A stretch of DNA of 64,000 nt from Allocoleopsis franciscana PCC 7113 (GTDB lineage: Bacteria; Cyanobacteriota; Cyanobacteriia; Cyanobacteriales; Coleofasciculaceae), in contig NC_019738.1 of the NCBI RefSeq assembly GCF_000317515.1, positions 5,978,001-6,042,000 of the forward strand, written 5' to 3'. Of this stretch, positions 27,232 through 34,907 are shown piece by piece (positions within the stretch are counted from its first letter, which is position 1; every line of letters starts with the position of its first letter). The notes beneath the pieces are model-generated. The model was not told where the DNA came from. It saw nothing but the letters and a program-made list of their open reading frames with translations, and searched no databases. Both the position numbers and the translations under genes were made by a program.

Positions 27232-27966
27232 ATGCTGCTCACTGAATTGCGAACAATTTATGAGCGTGACCCAGCGGCACGTAACTGGCTGGAAGTTTTA
27301 TTTTGTTATCCCGGAGTACAAGCGCTTTTATTTCACCGAGTGGCACACTGGCTACACAACATGAATATGCCTTTTTTGCCTCGCTTCATTTCTCATCTCA
27401 ATCGCTTTTTCACAGGAATTGAGATTCACCCCGGAGCCAACATTGGCAAGGGTGTGTTTATCGATCATGGGATGGGGGTGGTGATTGGTGAAACGGCGAT
27501 TGTCGGGGATGGAACCGTCATTTATCAGGGTGTGACGCTAGGGGGGACGGGCAAGGAAACGGGAAAGCGCCATCCCACTTTAGGCAGAAATGTCATTGTG
27601 GGAGCAGGTGCCAAGGTCTTGGGCAATATCCAAATCGGCGATAATGTTCGGATTGGTGCAGGGTCTGTAGTCTTGCGAGAGGTGCCCTCTAATCGCACAG
27701 TTGTAGGAATTCCAGGTCGGATTGCTGATCAATCCAGGGAAGCTGTGAATTTTTTCAACCCTGAATACCTACCCGATGTAGAAGCGCAGGTGATTCGAGT
27801 CTTATTTGACCGGATTAAATCTTTAGAGATGCAAATTGAGAGTTTGAAGGCTCAATCGGCTTCCTATCCAGCGCCGCAAAGACTACAAAGACTAGAAGAT
27901 TCCCCCCATTTATTAAAGGAGGGCGATCGCTTGATTGAAGAATTTTTAGATGGTGCTGGCATATAA
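27232..27966 (+). CDS. cysE: serine O-acetyltransferase
   Basis: This enzyme acetylates L-serine with acetyl-CoA to give O-acetylserine, the first step of cysteine synthesis. It is a left-handed beta-helix hexapeptide transferase. The [24 protein letters not shown] segment carries the catalytic Asp/His, followed by [14 protein letters not shown] and repeats such as [23 protein letters not shown] start at ATG 27232 ([19 protein letters not shown], 244 residues), preceded by GGAG. The frame is open to 27067, but that part is out-of-frame overlap with the Cys-rich gene. A charged C-terminal tail (ending [11 protein letters not shown]) is present. Confidence 0.95.
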   Translation: MLLTELRTIYERDPAARNWLEVLFCYPGVQALLFHRVAHWLHNMNMPFLPRFISHLNRFFTGIEIHPGANIGKGVFIDHGMGVVIGETAIVGDGTVIYQGVTLGGTGKETGKRHPTLGRNVIVGAGAKVLGNIQIGDNVRIGAGSVVLREVPSNRTVVGIPGRIADQSREAVNFFNPEYLPDVEAQVIRVLFDRIKSLEMQIESLKAQSASYPAPQRLQRLEDSPHLLKEGDRLIEEFLDGAGI

Positions 27967-28063
27967 TACCTTTCGGCCTGTGAATCGCTACATCTGGATC
28001 TCACAAAAGGTGAGGATGGTAACAAATCGGTGATAATAAGATGAGATACCCCCATCAAAAGTG

Positions 28064-28069
28064 TATAAT
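28064..28069 (+). promoter_or_regulatory. candidate -10 box (TATAAT) of rpsD
   Basis: A perfect TATAAT lies 46 bp before the rpsD start. No good -35 box is seen 16-18 bp upstream, so the assignment is tentative. Confidence 0.4.
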
Positions 28070-28114
28070 TATAGTTTTGGGTATACTTAGTCAGGACACA
28101 AAAGAGGGAATTAT

Positions 28115-28723
28115 ATGTCGCGATATCGAGGCCCGCGTCTGCGGGTTGTGCGCCGTCTAGGCGATCTACCGGGTTTGACTCGCAAAACGCCCCGCCGCGC
28201 CTACCCACCGGGTCAGCATGGTCAAGCTCGCAGAAAGCGCTCCGAATATGCGATTCGACTGGAAGAAAAGCAGAAACTCCGCTTTAACTACGGCATTACC
28301 GAAAAGCAGTTGTTACGTTACGTGCGTAAGGCACGTCGGGCAACCGGTTCAACGGGTCAATCCTTGCTGCAAATGTTGGAAATGCGGCTAGATAATACAG
28401 TCTTCCGCATGGGCATGGCGGGCACGATTCCGGCTGCTCGTCAGCTTGTGAATCATGGTCATGTGACGGTCAATGGCCGGGTCGTGAATATTCCCAGCTA
28501 TCAGTGCCGTCCGGGAGAGGTGATTGCGGTCAAAAACACTGAACGCTCTAAGCGCCTAGTCCAACAAAACTTAGAATATCCGGGACTTGCCAACCTTCCC
28601 AGCCATCTAGAGTTTGACAAAAACAACCTCACCGGTAAGGTCAATAGTGTTATTGATCGTGAGTGGGTGGCTCTGCAAATTAACGAACTGCTGGTGGTTG
28701 AGTTCTACTCACGGAAAGCCTAA
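28115..28723 (+). CDS. rpsD: 30S ribosomal protein S4
   Basis: The 202-residue primary 16S rRNA-binding protein starts [20 protein letters not shown]. The S4 RNA-binding domain is at about 90-155 ([32 protein letters not shown]). The N terminus is the non-zinc form, as in other cyanobacteria and plastids. The gene stands alone, away from the alpha operon, as is normal in cyanobacteria. GAGGG lies about ten bases before the ATG and is a good ribosome-binding site. Confidence 0.97.
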   Translation: MSRYRGPRLRVVRRLGDLPGLTRKTPRRAYPPGQHGQARRKRSEYAIRLEEKQKLRFNYGITEKQLLRYVRKARRATGSTGQSLLQMLEMRLDNTVFRMGMAGTIPAARQLVNHGHVTVNGRVVNIPSYQCRPGEVIAVKNTERSKRLVQQNLEYPGLANLPSHLEFDKNNLTGKVNSVIDREWVALQINELLVVEFYSRKA

Positions 28724-28825
28724 TGGGTTGAAGGTTGAAAGGTTGAATGTTGAAGGTTTTTTTGTGTTGAAAGTTGAAAGGATGGAATAGACTTCTGGCA
28801 AAAATACAAACTACCCCACCCCAAT
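28724..28825. repeat. TTGAAGG/TTGAAAGG short tandem repeats
   Basis: Imperfect 7- to 8-base units TTGAA(A)GG recur from 28731 to 28785. The complementary form (CCTTCAACCTGCAA) lies at 28977-29005. These are typical cyanobacterial short tandem repeats with no coding potential. Confidence 0.7.
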
Positions 28826-28922
28826 CCTCACTAAAGCTCCGGTCCCCTTACCAAGGGGAGGGGGCAAGATTTCAAGGGTTTTCCCCCTTTATAAGGGGAA
28901 TTAAGCCGGAGCTTTAGTGAGG
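28826..28922. repeat. 97-bp MITE-like element with 17-bp terminal inverted repeats
   Basis: CCTCACTAAAGCTCCGG at 28826-28842 is the exact inverse of 28906-28922. Inside, CCCCTTA and TAAGGGG extend the pairing, so the whole element can fold into a long hairpin. It has no ORF. I see no obvious target duplication at the ends. It could be a miniature transposable element or a bidirectional hairpin between rpsD and moaA, which converge here. Confidence 0.75.
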
Positions 28923-29012
28923 AGGTAGATTCGACTTTTGCAAGAGTGTTTAATGTCGAAATTTCACTCTAATCACCTTCAACCTGCAAACCTTCAACCT
29001 GCAACCCGATGA

Positions 29013-29999
29013 CTATCCTCCGATTTGCGACATGGTACGGGTGTAAGTCCCCGTTGTTCCAGAGTCTCGTTGCTTGAAGTTAATCTCTGGTTTAATCATG
29101 AGCAAATGTCTGACTTGCGCCCTAAGATCAACCGGATCAACTCCGGTACGAAGGGCGGTTTTGAGGTTAATCTGATTCGATTCATTGAGCAGACAAGGGC
29201 GTAACCAACCGTCGGCAGAAAGGCGCATTCGGTTGCAGCGATCGCAAAAACATTCCGACATCTGACTGATAAATCCGAGAGTTCCCAAAGCACCGGGAAT
29301 CTGGAAAACATCAGCAGGGCCATTACCACGAATGGTTGATTCTGTCAAACCGAAAACCTCACGGATGCGCTGCCGCAATTCTTCAGATGGCACCCAAGCG
29401 CGTTCGCCAAAGAGTTTGTCATTGCCAATGGGCATAAATTCAATAAACCGGACGTGCCAGTGGCGGTCAATCGTCAGGGCGGCTAAATCGAGAACTTCTG
29501 GGTCATTAACGCCCGGAATGACTACGACATTCAGCTTGAGGGGGTCAAAACCGACGCGGTGAGCGGCTTGAATCCCCTCCCAAGTTTGCTCCCAACGGGA
29601 ACGCCCCCGATTACCGATAATTTGGTCAAAGGTTTCTGGGTTGAGGGAGTCGAGGCTGATATTGATGCGACGCAAACCCGCATCATACAGGTTTTGTGCC
29701 ATGCCTGCCAGGAAAAAGGCATTGGTTGTCATCGCTAAATCTTCGGTTTGGGGAAGAGAGGCGATCGCACTCACCAAATCCACAACACCGGGACGCAGCA
29801 ACGGTTCACCCCCGGTAAGGCGAAACTTGCTAAATCCCACAGGGATGAAGACTTCTTTGAGTAACGTCAGCAGTTCCTCATTCGTCAGCAATTCTTGCCG
29901 TAGGATGTAGTCAAGCTCTGCTCCCTCCGGCATACAGTACTGGCATCGGAAGTTACATCGGTCAATGAGGCTGATACGGAGATAATCTACCTGGTTCAT
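29013..29999 (-). CDS. moaA: GTP 3',8-cyclase (molybdopterin biosynthesis)
   Basis: This radical-SAM enzyme converts GTP to the 3',8-cyclo intermediate in molybdenum cofactor synthesis. The N-terminal cluster motif CNFRCQYC gives C15, C19 and C22. The second 4Fe-4S cluster is ligated by Cys residues in [13 protein letters not shown] and [18 protein letters not shown] and the C-terminal GG dipeptide needed for activity are both present (IGG at the end). The length of 328 residues is normal. Other moa genes are not adjacent. Confidence 0.96.
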   Translation of the reverse strand: MNQVDYLRISLIDRCNFRCQYCMPEGAELDYILRQELLTNEELLTLLKEVFIPVGFSKFRLTGGEPLLRPGVVDLVSAIASLPQTEDLAMTTNAFFLAGMAQNLYDAGLRRINISLDSLNPETFDQIIGNRGRSRWEQTWEGIQAAHRVGFDPLKLNVVVIPGVNDPEVLDLAALTIDRHWHVRFIEFMPIGNDKLFGERAWVPSEELRQRIREVFGLTESTIRGNGPADVFQIPGALGTLGFISQMSECFCDRCNRMRLSADGWLRPCLLNESNQINLKTALRTGVDPVDLRAQVRHLLMIKPEINFKQRDSGTTGTYTRTMSQIGG

Positions 30000-30171
30000 A
30001 TTGGCTTTTGAGGACGCTCGTCTGTCAACCGTCTGGGACTAGCAACACTGAGTTTATTATCGAAAATTCCTCTTGCTCATGACCTCAATCTATGTATTGA
30101 TTATGCCTAAGAAAGCAGATCAATTATGGTTATGAGTCGGTCGGCATTAATACTTGCGCTCGCATCGCTTC

Positions 30172-30831
30172 TTAGAGACTATCTGGATCGATATTCAATT
30201 CACGCAATTTCGCCGCCAATCGTTCAGCACGTTGGGCTTCTTGTTCGGCACGTTGGGCTGCTAATTCCCGTTGTTCCTCCAATTCCAAATAAGAAAGGAA
30301 CTTTTGTCCATCGGGTCGATATAACTCTAACCCTTCTTCTGTTAATTCAAATCGAACTCCTAAGCGAGGACTAACCCAACCTGACATCGGTTCGATTACT
30401 TCTAATAATCCTTCAATTCGTTGCCAACCCGTCAATTCTTTGTCATCTGGATCGTAGAGGTAATATTCTTCTACTTCGTAGCGATTATAAAAGGCTAGTT
30501 TTTTAGCCATTTTTGTCTGGCTATCGCTGTACGAGCGGATTTCAAAGACGACTTGTGGAGGGATATTATTCTCTTTCCATTGGAGATATGAACGTCTATC
30601 TCCTTTGGGTCTGCCAAAGACTACCATCGTATCAGGGGCTTGGCAAATTCTGTTATTGCCTTCAACGGGATACCAAAGTAAGTCACCTGCAATGAATACA
30701 TTGGGGTCATCTTTAAACAGAGCATCACAACCTCCCTTGATTGTTGTAATCCATTGGTACTGGATTGTGCTGTCTGCCATTGGTTGACCGTCGCTGGAGG
30801 GGTAAATTATTTCTTCTGTAGTGAGTTTCAT
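30172..30831 (-). CDS. Uma2 family endonuclease-like protein (DUF820)
   Basis: The protein is 219 residues from ATG 30831 (MKLTTEEIIYPSSDG); an upstream ATG at 30846 adds five. The PD-(D/E)xK-like Uma2 core is visible: APDTMVVFGRPKG, QVVFEIRSYSD, KMAKKLAFYNRYEVEEYYLYDPD. The last 40 residues are a charged coiled coil (EEQRELAAQRAEQEAQRAER) ending in LRELNIDPDSL, a tail common in cyanobacterial Uma2 proteins. The family is very numerous in cyanobacteria and of uncertain function. Some members are thought to be mobile-element associated nucleases. It is the last gene of the minus-strand block starting with the NACHT gene. Confidence 0.88.
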   Translation of the reverse strand: MKLTTEEIIYPSSDGQPMADSTIQYQWITTIKGGCDALFKDDPNVFIAGDLLWYPVEGNNRICQAPDTMVVFGRPKGDRRSYLQWKENNIPPQVVFEIRSYSDSQTKMAKKLAFYNRYEVEEYYLYDPDDKELTGWQRIEGLLEVIEPMSGWVSPRLGVRFELTEEGLELYRPDGQKFLSYLELEEQRELAAQRAEQEAQRAERLAAKLRELNIDPDSL

Positions 30832-30853
30832 AATATTCAAACACAAAAGTTGT

Positions 30854-31297
30854 CTACTTGATCATGCGCTGTTGTGCTGCTGGCGATGGATATCTACCAA
30901 CTTCTATTAAAGTCTGTCGATCTAAAATCCGGTCTTCGTTGTTAAACTCTAGAATTCGTGTTGTTACTTCTCCAATGTCTGTGAGGGGTTGAATTACAGC
31001 TTCATCGAGTCGGAAGTGTTCTCCCCAAAAGTCTCGACGTGGGTTGAAAAAACGGACAAGTTCTCCAGTGCGCCAAACTATTGACCCTAAATCAGTACCT
31101 TTCTGAAGGTTACAAAAAATACAGGCATAAGCGAGGTTATCTTCTGTTGTAACTCCACCATGCTTCACGCTGATAATGTGGTCAACTTGATAACTTGAAG
31201 ACCTATCTGCTTCTGCAATTAGGCAATATTCACAGATGCGATCAGCACGTTCAGCAACTAAATGCCGCAGTTGTTCACTAATATAAGGACGAGGCAC
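30854..31297 (-). CDS. HNH endonuclease
   Basis: The 147-residue protein has a complete HNH domain: a first zinc-knuckle CEYC, VDHIISVKHGGVTTEDNL (catalytic DH and later N) and a second knuckle CIFCNLQKG. The C-terminal part (TGELVRFFNPRRDFWGEHF...) is typical of the cyanobacterial group that pairs with a small helical protein. Metal-dependent DNA cleavage is expected. The gene is 8 bp downstream of the 84-residue protein gene and lies 22 bp before the Uma2 start, so translational coupling is likely. Confidence 0.92.
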   Translation of the reverse strand: MPRPYISEQLRHLVAERADRICEYCLIAEADRSSSYQVDHIISVKHGGVTTEDNLAYACIFCNLQKGTDLGSIVWRTGELVRFFNPRRDFWGEHFRLDEAVIQPLTDIGEVTTRILEFNNEDRILDRQTLIEVGRYPSPAAQQRMIK

Positions 31298-31305
31298 TTG
31301 AATTA

Positions 31306-31560
31306 TTATTCAGCTTGAATGTACGTATAAGCTCGTGCTTTTGCCAGAGTCATTATATGCTCTAGTGTGAGAAAATGGTCTAATTCTCTCTTTTCCTCTG
31401 GTGTCAATTCGCCCGTTTGGTGTCTGTAAACCAGGTCTTCTAGACGTTCTTGTGCTGCTGTTGATAGTTTAAAAGCGATAACGCTTTGCGGAGTGGTTCC
31501 AGCAGCAATGAATTCAATCATTTCATCGTAGACTTTGGTTGTCTTTACAGATGTCGTCAT
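31306..31560 (-). CDS. 84-residue helical protein paired with the HNH gene
   Basis: The protein begins MTTSVKTTKVYDEMIEFIAAG and has a segment LSTAAQERLEDLVYRHQTGE followed by LTPEEKRELDHFL, which I associate with small cyanobacterial proteins encoded next to HNH nucleases. It looks all-helical and has no visible DNA-binding motif. The arrangement (small protein first, nuclease second, 8 bp apart) resembles a toxin-antitoxin order, but no toxin-antitoxin family is recognised. A control or adaptor role for the nuclease is inference. Confidence 0.75.
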   Translation of the reverse strand: MTTSVKTTKVYDEMIEFIAAGTTPQSVIAFKLSTAAQERLEDLVYRHQTGELTPEEKRELDHFLTLEHIMTLAKARAYTYIQAE

Positions 31561-31585
31561 GAGTTTATCTCTCTTTTTTATAATT

Positions 31586-32389
31586 TTAAGCCTCTATTTT
31601 TGCCAATTTCTTGTTAGCAAACTCCCGCACTTTCTCATCTGGGTCATTTTCTGCTCTGTCCTGCAAGAGGGGTAGAGTCTGGGGATGGTCGGGATATTGC
31701 TTGATAATGGCATCAAGTGCTACTTGCCGAGGGTTGTTTTCCCAGTTCTCTTTACGTTCAAAGGAGTCATTGAGGGCGCAGTTGCACAAAAATTCAAACA
31801 TCCAAGGCTCATTCTTCCAGCCACGGGCTAACTCCCGCACTAGAAAACTTCGCACTCTCCAATCTGGATCATTTTTTGCTCTGTCGCGCAACAGTGGTAG
31901 AGTCTGAGGATGATCAGGATATTGATTGAGGATTGCCGTTAGGGCTGCATACCGAGGATGATTAAACTTCCAATATTTCTCATACGCCCAATCATTAAGA
32001 ACTGTACAATCCTGGCGCTTGAAAGGATCGTTGACAGCACACTCGCACAGAAATTCAAAAATACCAGTTTCGTGTTTCCAACCTTTACTTAGTTCCTGCA
32101 CCGCTGTTCGTCGTAAACTTGAAACTGGATCAAACTGAGCACAAGTTTTAAGTAAAGGTAGGGTATCTGGGTCATCTTTCCAGCCTTCTGCTAACGCTAG
32201 TATTGCACCGTATCGCACATTCATATTCTCATCAAACAAAGCGTAATCTTTTAACCAGACTAAAGTTTTTAAATCCTCTTTCCATCCCCTAGCTATCTCT
32301 ATCACTGCTGTTGAATGTTCCCCCTTTGAATTGTTACCACTCAATGCATATTTTTCAGCCATTTTAATATTTTTTGGTCTTCTCTCCAA
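31586..32389 (-). CDS. HEAT-repeat ORF, probable C-terminal part of the NACHT protein
   Basis: The frame (TTG at 32389; first ATG at 32362) encodes HEAT-like repeats of about 45 residues with a shared core GWK..P.TL.LL...A..D (AEGWKDDPDTLPLLK, SKGWKHETGIFEFLCECA, ARGWKNEPWMFEFLCNCA). The NACHT ORF upstream ends in the same kind of repeat, cut by a stop: WREDQKILKWLKNMH. Joined through a -1 shift at the A5 run (32351-32355) the text becomes WLKKYALSGNNSKGEHSTAV, which aligns with the next repeat WLKDYALFDENMNVRYGAI. I therefore think the two ORFs are one protein. The frame has no start signal of its own that I can see. Confidence 0.85.
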   Translation of the reverse strand: MERRPKNIKMAEKYALSGNNSKGEHSTAVIEIARGWKEDLKTLVWLKDYALFDENMNVRYGAILALAEGWKDDPDTLPLLKTCAQFDPVSSLRRTAVQELSKGWKHETGIFEFLCECAVNDPFKRQDCTVLNDWAYEKYWKFNHPRYAALTAILNQYPDHPQTLPLLRDRAKNDPDWRVRSFLVRELARGWKNEPWMFEFLCNCALNDSFERKENWENNPRQVALDAIIKQYPDHPQTLPLLQDRAENDPDEKVREFANKKLAKIEA

Positions 32390-34770
32390 GTCCTGGCAAT
32401 TGCTTTAACTGCTCGACTGCGAATTCCCACAATTAGCATATATTCTTCAGTTCCTACCGTTTCGTAATATCCATAAGCAGCGATTTTTTTCAGGTGATTG
32501 AGTAACTGAGTAGCGATATTTGTTGAGAGATTCCTCACCTCTGAAAGACACTCAGCCGCCAAAAATAGATTGATAAACTTTTGTGCTTCGCCATCCAAAG
32601 CCATCAAATACTCAATAATTTCCCCTGCAAAGCTAGTATCAATCATTCCGGCAATCAACCGCAGCACTTCATGCCAAGACTCATCCTGCCAGTGCTTGCC
32701 AAAAACTTCCGTTTTGAGTTCTTCAAGCGTCAAACCCCCTTCAAGTCCGCGTTTCCCAAACCGATCAACAAACTCCGAAGCACAGAAGTATTCTAAAAAC
32801 GTCCGATGCACAAACCCATAGGAATCACCACCCAGAAAACACAAAATAAAGTTGCGACTCCGTAGTTGTTCAACCAGCAACCTGGCAACCGTTCTCGCCT
32901 CACTGACTTCTATACTTTTCAAATAACCAGTCAGAATCTTTTCTAAATCCTCCCCCCGAATCAGATTACCCGCCAAACCCTGATCTGCGGCTTGCATAAA
33001 GTAGGCAACCTGACGCAGCATCGCCTGCTTATCCTTATAATCAATCGCAACCGAATCAATTCTCGGATGTTCTAGTAATTTCTGCTCCACATCCCACTGA
33101 TGCAGCAAAACTCGCGACGCTTGATTGTACAGTTCCGGTCTATCTCTGGGTAATTCTTGATTGCGGTTCAAAATCGCCATCATCGTCAGCAGCAGGGGAT
33201 TTCCCGCCAGTTCCCCAATCGCTGAAGACGTTTTAATTGCCTGTTGCAGTCGCTCCCGTTTTCTAACTTTATCTGCCTCATCGGTAAACGTTAACTCATG
33301 CCATCGATGGATAAAATCCTGAATTTGCTCTGACTCTAAATCTTGCAGCATGAAGTGACGAAACTGGGCATCTCGCAGCCGTTGCGGCTTGTAGCCAATA
33401 ATGCGAGAAGTCAAAATTACCCGCACATTGGGATAATCATTCGTGAAGCGATGGATATCAGTAATTACCTCCTCCCGTTGCACCGGATCGAATACCTCAT
33501 CCAATCCATCAAACATCACCAAAACTTTGCCAGATTTGAGGCGTTCGTGGAGTTCATGTTGATTGAGGCGACAAATAACGCTGCCTTTGTGGCAGAATTC
33601 GAGAAAATCTTTGCATTGTCCAGAGTTGCGATCGCGACTATAACTCCGCAATTCAATCAGCAACGGAATCGGCTGAGAAATAACATTATTGAGGGGCGTT
33701 CTTGCCCAATTCAACGCGATGTATTGCAACAACGTAGACTTCCCAGAACCTGGGTCGCCCAAAATTACAATGTAGTTGCACCCTGCATTTACCCCCCCTA
33801 GCCCCCCCTTGTTAAGGGGGGGAACCGGAACAAAATCTTGCTTCTGTCCCTTACTAAGAGAGAGCGAATCTTGCTCCCCCCTTACCAAGGGGGGCTGGGG
33901 GGGTAATCGATCGCTCTGAAGGTCATTAACAACATCCAAAACCGATCGCACAGGCTGTTGATAATAAACCTGCTTGTATCGTTCCCACTCCTGTGGGTCA
34001 AATTCTGCCTCAAGTTCATTACTTTCCCTCAGCCGTTTTTGATGTTCTTTAGGAATCTCGTAAACTTGATGTAAAAAATCCTGGCATTCGCGTACATTTT
34101 GTGCTATAAATACTTGCCATACCTTGAGTTTTTCTCGATAATCATAAACAGTCGTATCTAAACTATCTAAATTAAGATTGGCATATCGCTCTCGAATTCC
34201 TTCCTGATATCGCCGCAAGTCAAATTCAGGAACAATTCCAGCAAGCTCTTTAGTATTTTTCGCTGTTGCTTCAATATTTTGTGAGTCCAGGATAGCGCGT
34301 AACTGAGGTGACTCCCGGATAATGGCTTTAACTTTATTGAGATAAGGCTTATTAACTTGTTTCCAGCTAAAATCATCCGGCAGAGGTAACAAGTTAAGCT
34401 CATGCCAGATTTTTGCTAATTTCTTCGTATCTAAACCTTGGCAATCATCTTTAAAAGCGCTTCCCAGAACCTCTTTAACAGATTTATTTTTAAGAAACTG
34501 CTTTAACGGTTCAGTATACTGCTTTTGTTCTGCCTCAGAAAGGTCTGCAACTTCCAACTGCTGCTGCACCAGTTGCAGAAATTCTTTAATCGCTTTGCCG
34601 ATCGCAATATTTACAGGTTCTTTGTCGGGTAGAAGAACGTGTTTCAGCGAATCTTTGAGGAAGTCTTTGGCAAAATCTTTAGCGGCATCCTTTGCCAAGT
34701 CTTCGAGAATGGGCTTAAAAATAAATCCAACAGTTTGAGCAACTCCCCAGGCAACTAATAAGTCCACCAT
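32341..34770 (-). CDS. NACHT-domain STAND NTPase, C terminus frameshifted
   Basis: The 809-residue ORF has an N-terminal helical domain with amphipathic repeats (DLAKDAAKDFAKDFLKD), Walker A GDPGSGKST at about 338-346, Walker B in VLVMFDGLDEV, the sensor/arginine region ILTSRIIGYKP, and winged-helix-like segments up to about 700, ending in HEAT-like repeats. This is the architecture of bacterial NLR-like proteins (bNACHT), several of which act in anti-phage defence by oligomerising after sensing a signal. Residues ~289-327 are an inserted repeat-derived segment. The ORF ends in a premature TGA (see the HEAT ORF). The promoter should lie in 34771-34907, where a dispersed hairpin repeat also sits. 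Function in defence is inference. Confidence 0.9.
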   Translation of the reverse strand: MVDLLVAWGVAQTVGFIFKPILEDLAKDAAKDFAKDFLKDSLKHVLLPDKEPVNIAIGKAIKEFLQLVQQQLEVADLSEAEQKQYTEPLKQFLKNKSVKEVLGSAFKDDCQGLDTKKLAKIWHELNLLPLPDDFSWKQVNKPYLNKVKAIIRESPQLRAILDSQNIEATAKNTKELAGIVPEFDLRRYQEGIRERYANLNLDSLDTTVYDYREKLKVWQVFIAQNVRECQDFLHQVYEIPKEHQKRLRESNELEAEFDPQEWERYKQVYYQQPVRSVLDVVNDLQSDRLPPQPPLVRGEQDSLSLSKGQKQDFVPVPPLNKGGLGGVNAGCNYIVILGDPGSGKSTLLQYIALNWARTPLNNVISQPIPLLIELRSYSRDRNSGQCKDFLEFCHKGSVICRLNQHELHERLKSGKVLVMFDGLDEVFDPVQREEVITDIHRFTNDYPNVRVILTSRIIGYKPQRLRDAQFRHFMLQDLESEQIQDFIHRWHELTFTDEADKVRKRERLQQAIKTSSAIGELAGNPLLLTMMAILNRNQELPRDRPELYNQASRVLLHQWDVEQKLLEHPRIDSVAIDYKDKQAMLRQVAYFMQAADQGLAGNLIRGEDLEKILTGYLKSIEVSEARTVARLLVEQLRSRNFILCFLGGDSYGFVHRTFLEYFCASEFVDRFGKRGLEGGLTLEELKTEVFGKHWQDESWHEVLRLIAGMIDTSFAGEIIEYLMALDGEAQKFINLFLAAECLSEVRNLSTNIATQLLNHLKKIAAYGYYETVGTEEYMLIVGIRSRAVKAIARTWREDQKILKWLKNMH
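33790..33906. repeat. in-frame palindromic repeat inside the NACHT gene
   Basis: The plus strand holds two CCCCCTTGTTAAGGGGG- or CCCCTTACCAAGGGG-like palindromes. Translated on the minus strand they give the repeat-derived words PPQPPLVRGEQ and PVPPLNKGGLGG, which I know as peptides arising when this intergenic cyanobacterial repeat enters genes. The insertion keeps the frame and lies just before the nucleotide-binding domain. Confidence 0.8.
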
Positions 34771-34846
34771 AATACCCGCGTCTGCCTAACTCGGTTGATT
34801 CTCGGAGTATAACTAATTGCTTGAGTTCAATACTCAGGCTGAATTC

Positions 34847-34892
34847 AAGTCCGCCTACGCGGACTTCGTTTGTGGACGCGCGACTTTAGTCG
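34847..34892. repeat. dispersed hairpin repeat AAGTCCGC..GCGGACTT and CGACTTTAGTCG
   Basis: AAGTCCGC (34847-34854) pairs with GCGGACTT (34859-34866) with a CTAC loop, followed by a second small hairpin CGACTTTAGTCG (34881-34892). This two-hairpin arrangement is a familiar dispersed repeat of cyanobacteria. It sits between the NACHT start and the MFS gene's 3' end. Confidence 0.7.
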
Positions 34893-34907
34893 TTAGGCGT
34901 TTTGGCT

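Noticed and set aside
31297-31306. Toxin-antitoxin pair made of the 84-residue protein and the HNH gene
   Set aside because: The spacing fits, but neither protein matches a known antitoxin or toxin family, so I report it only as part of the wider operon.
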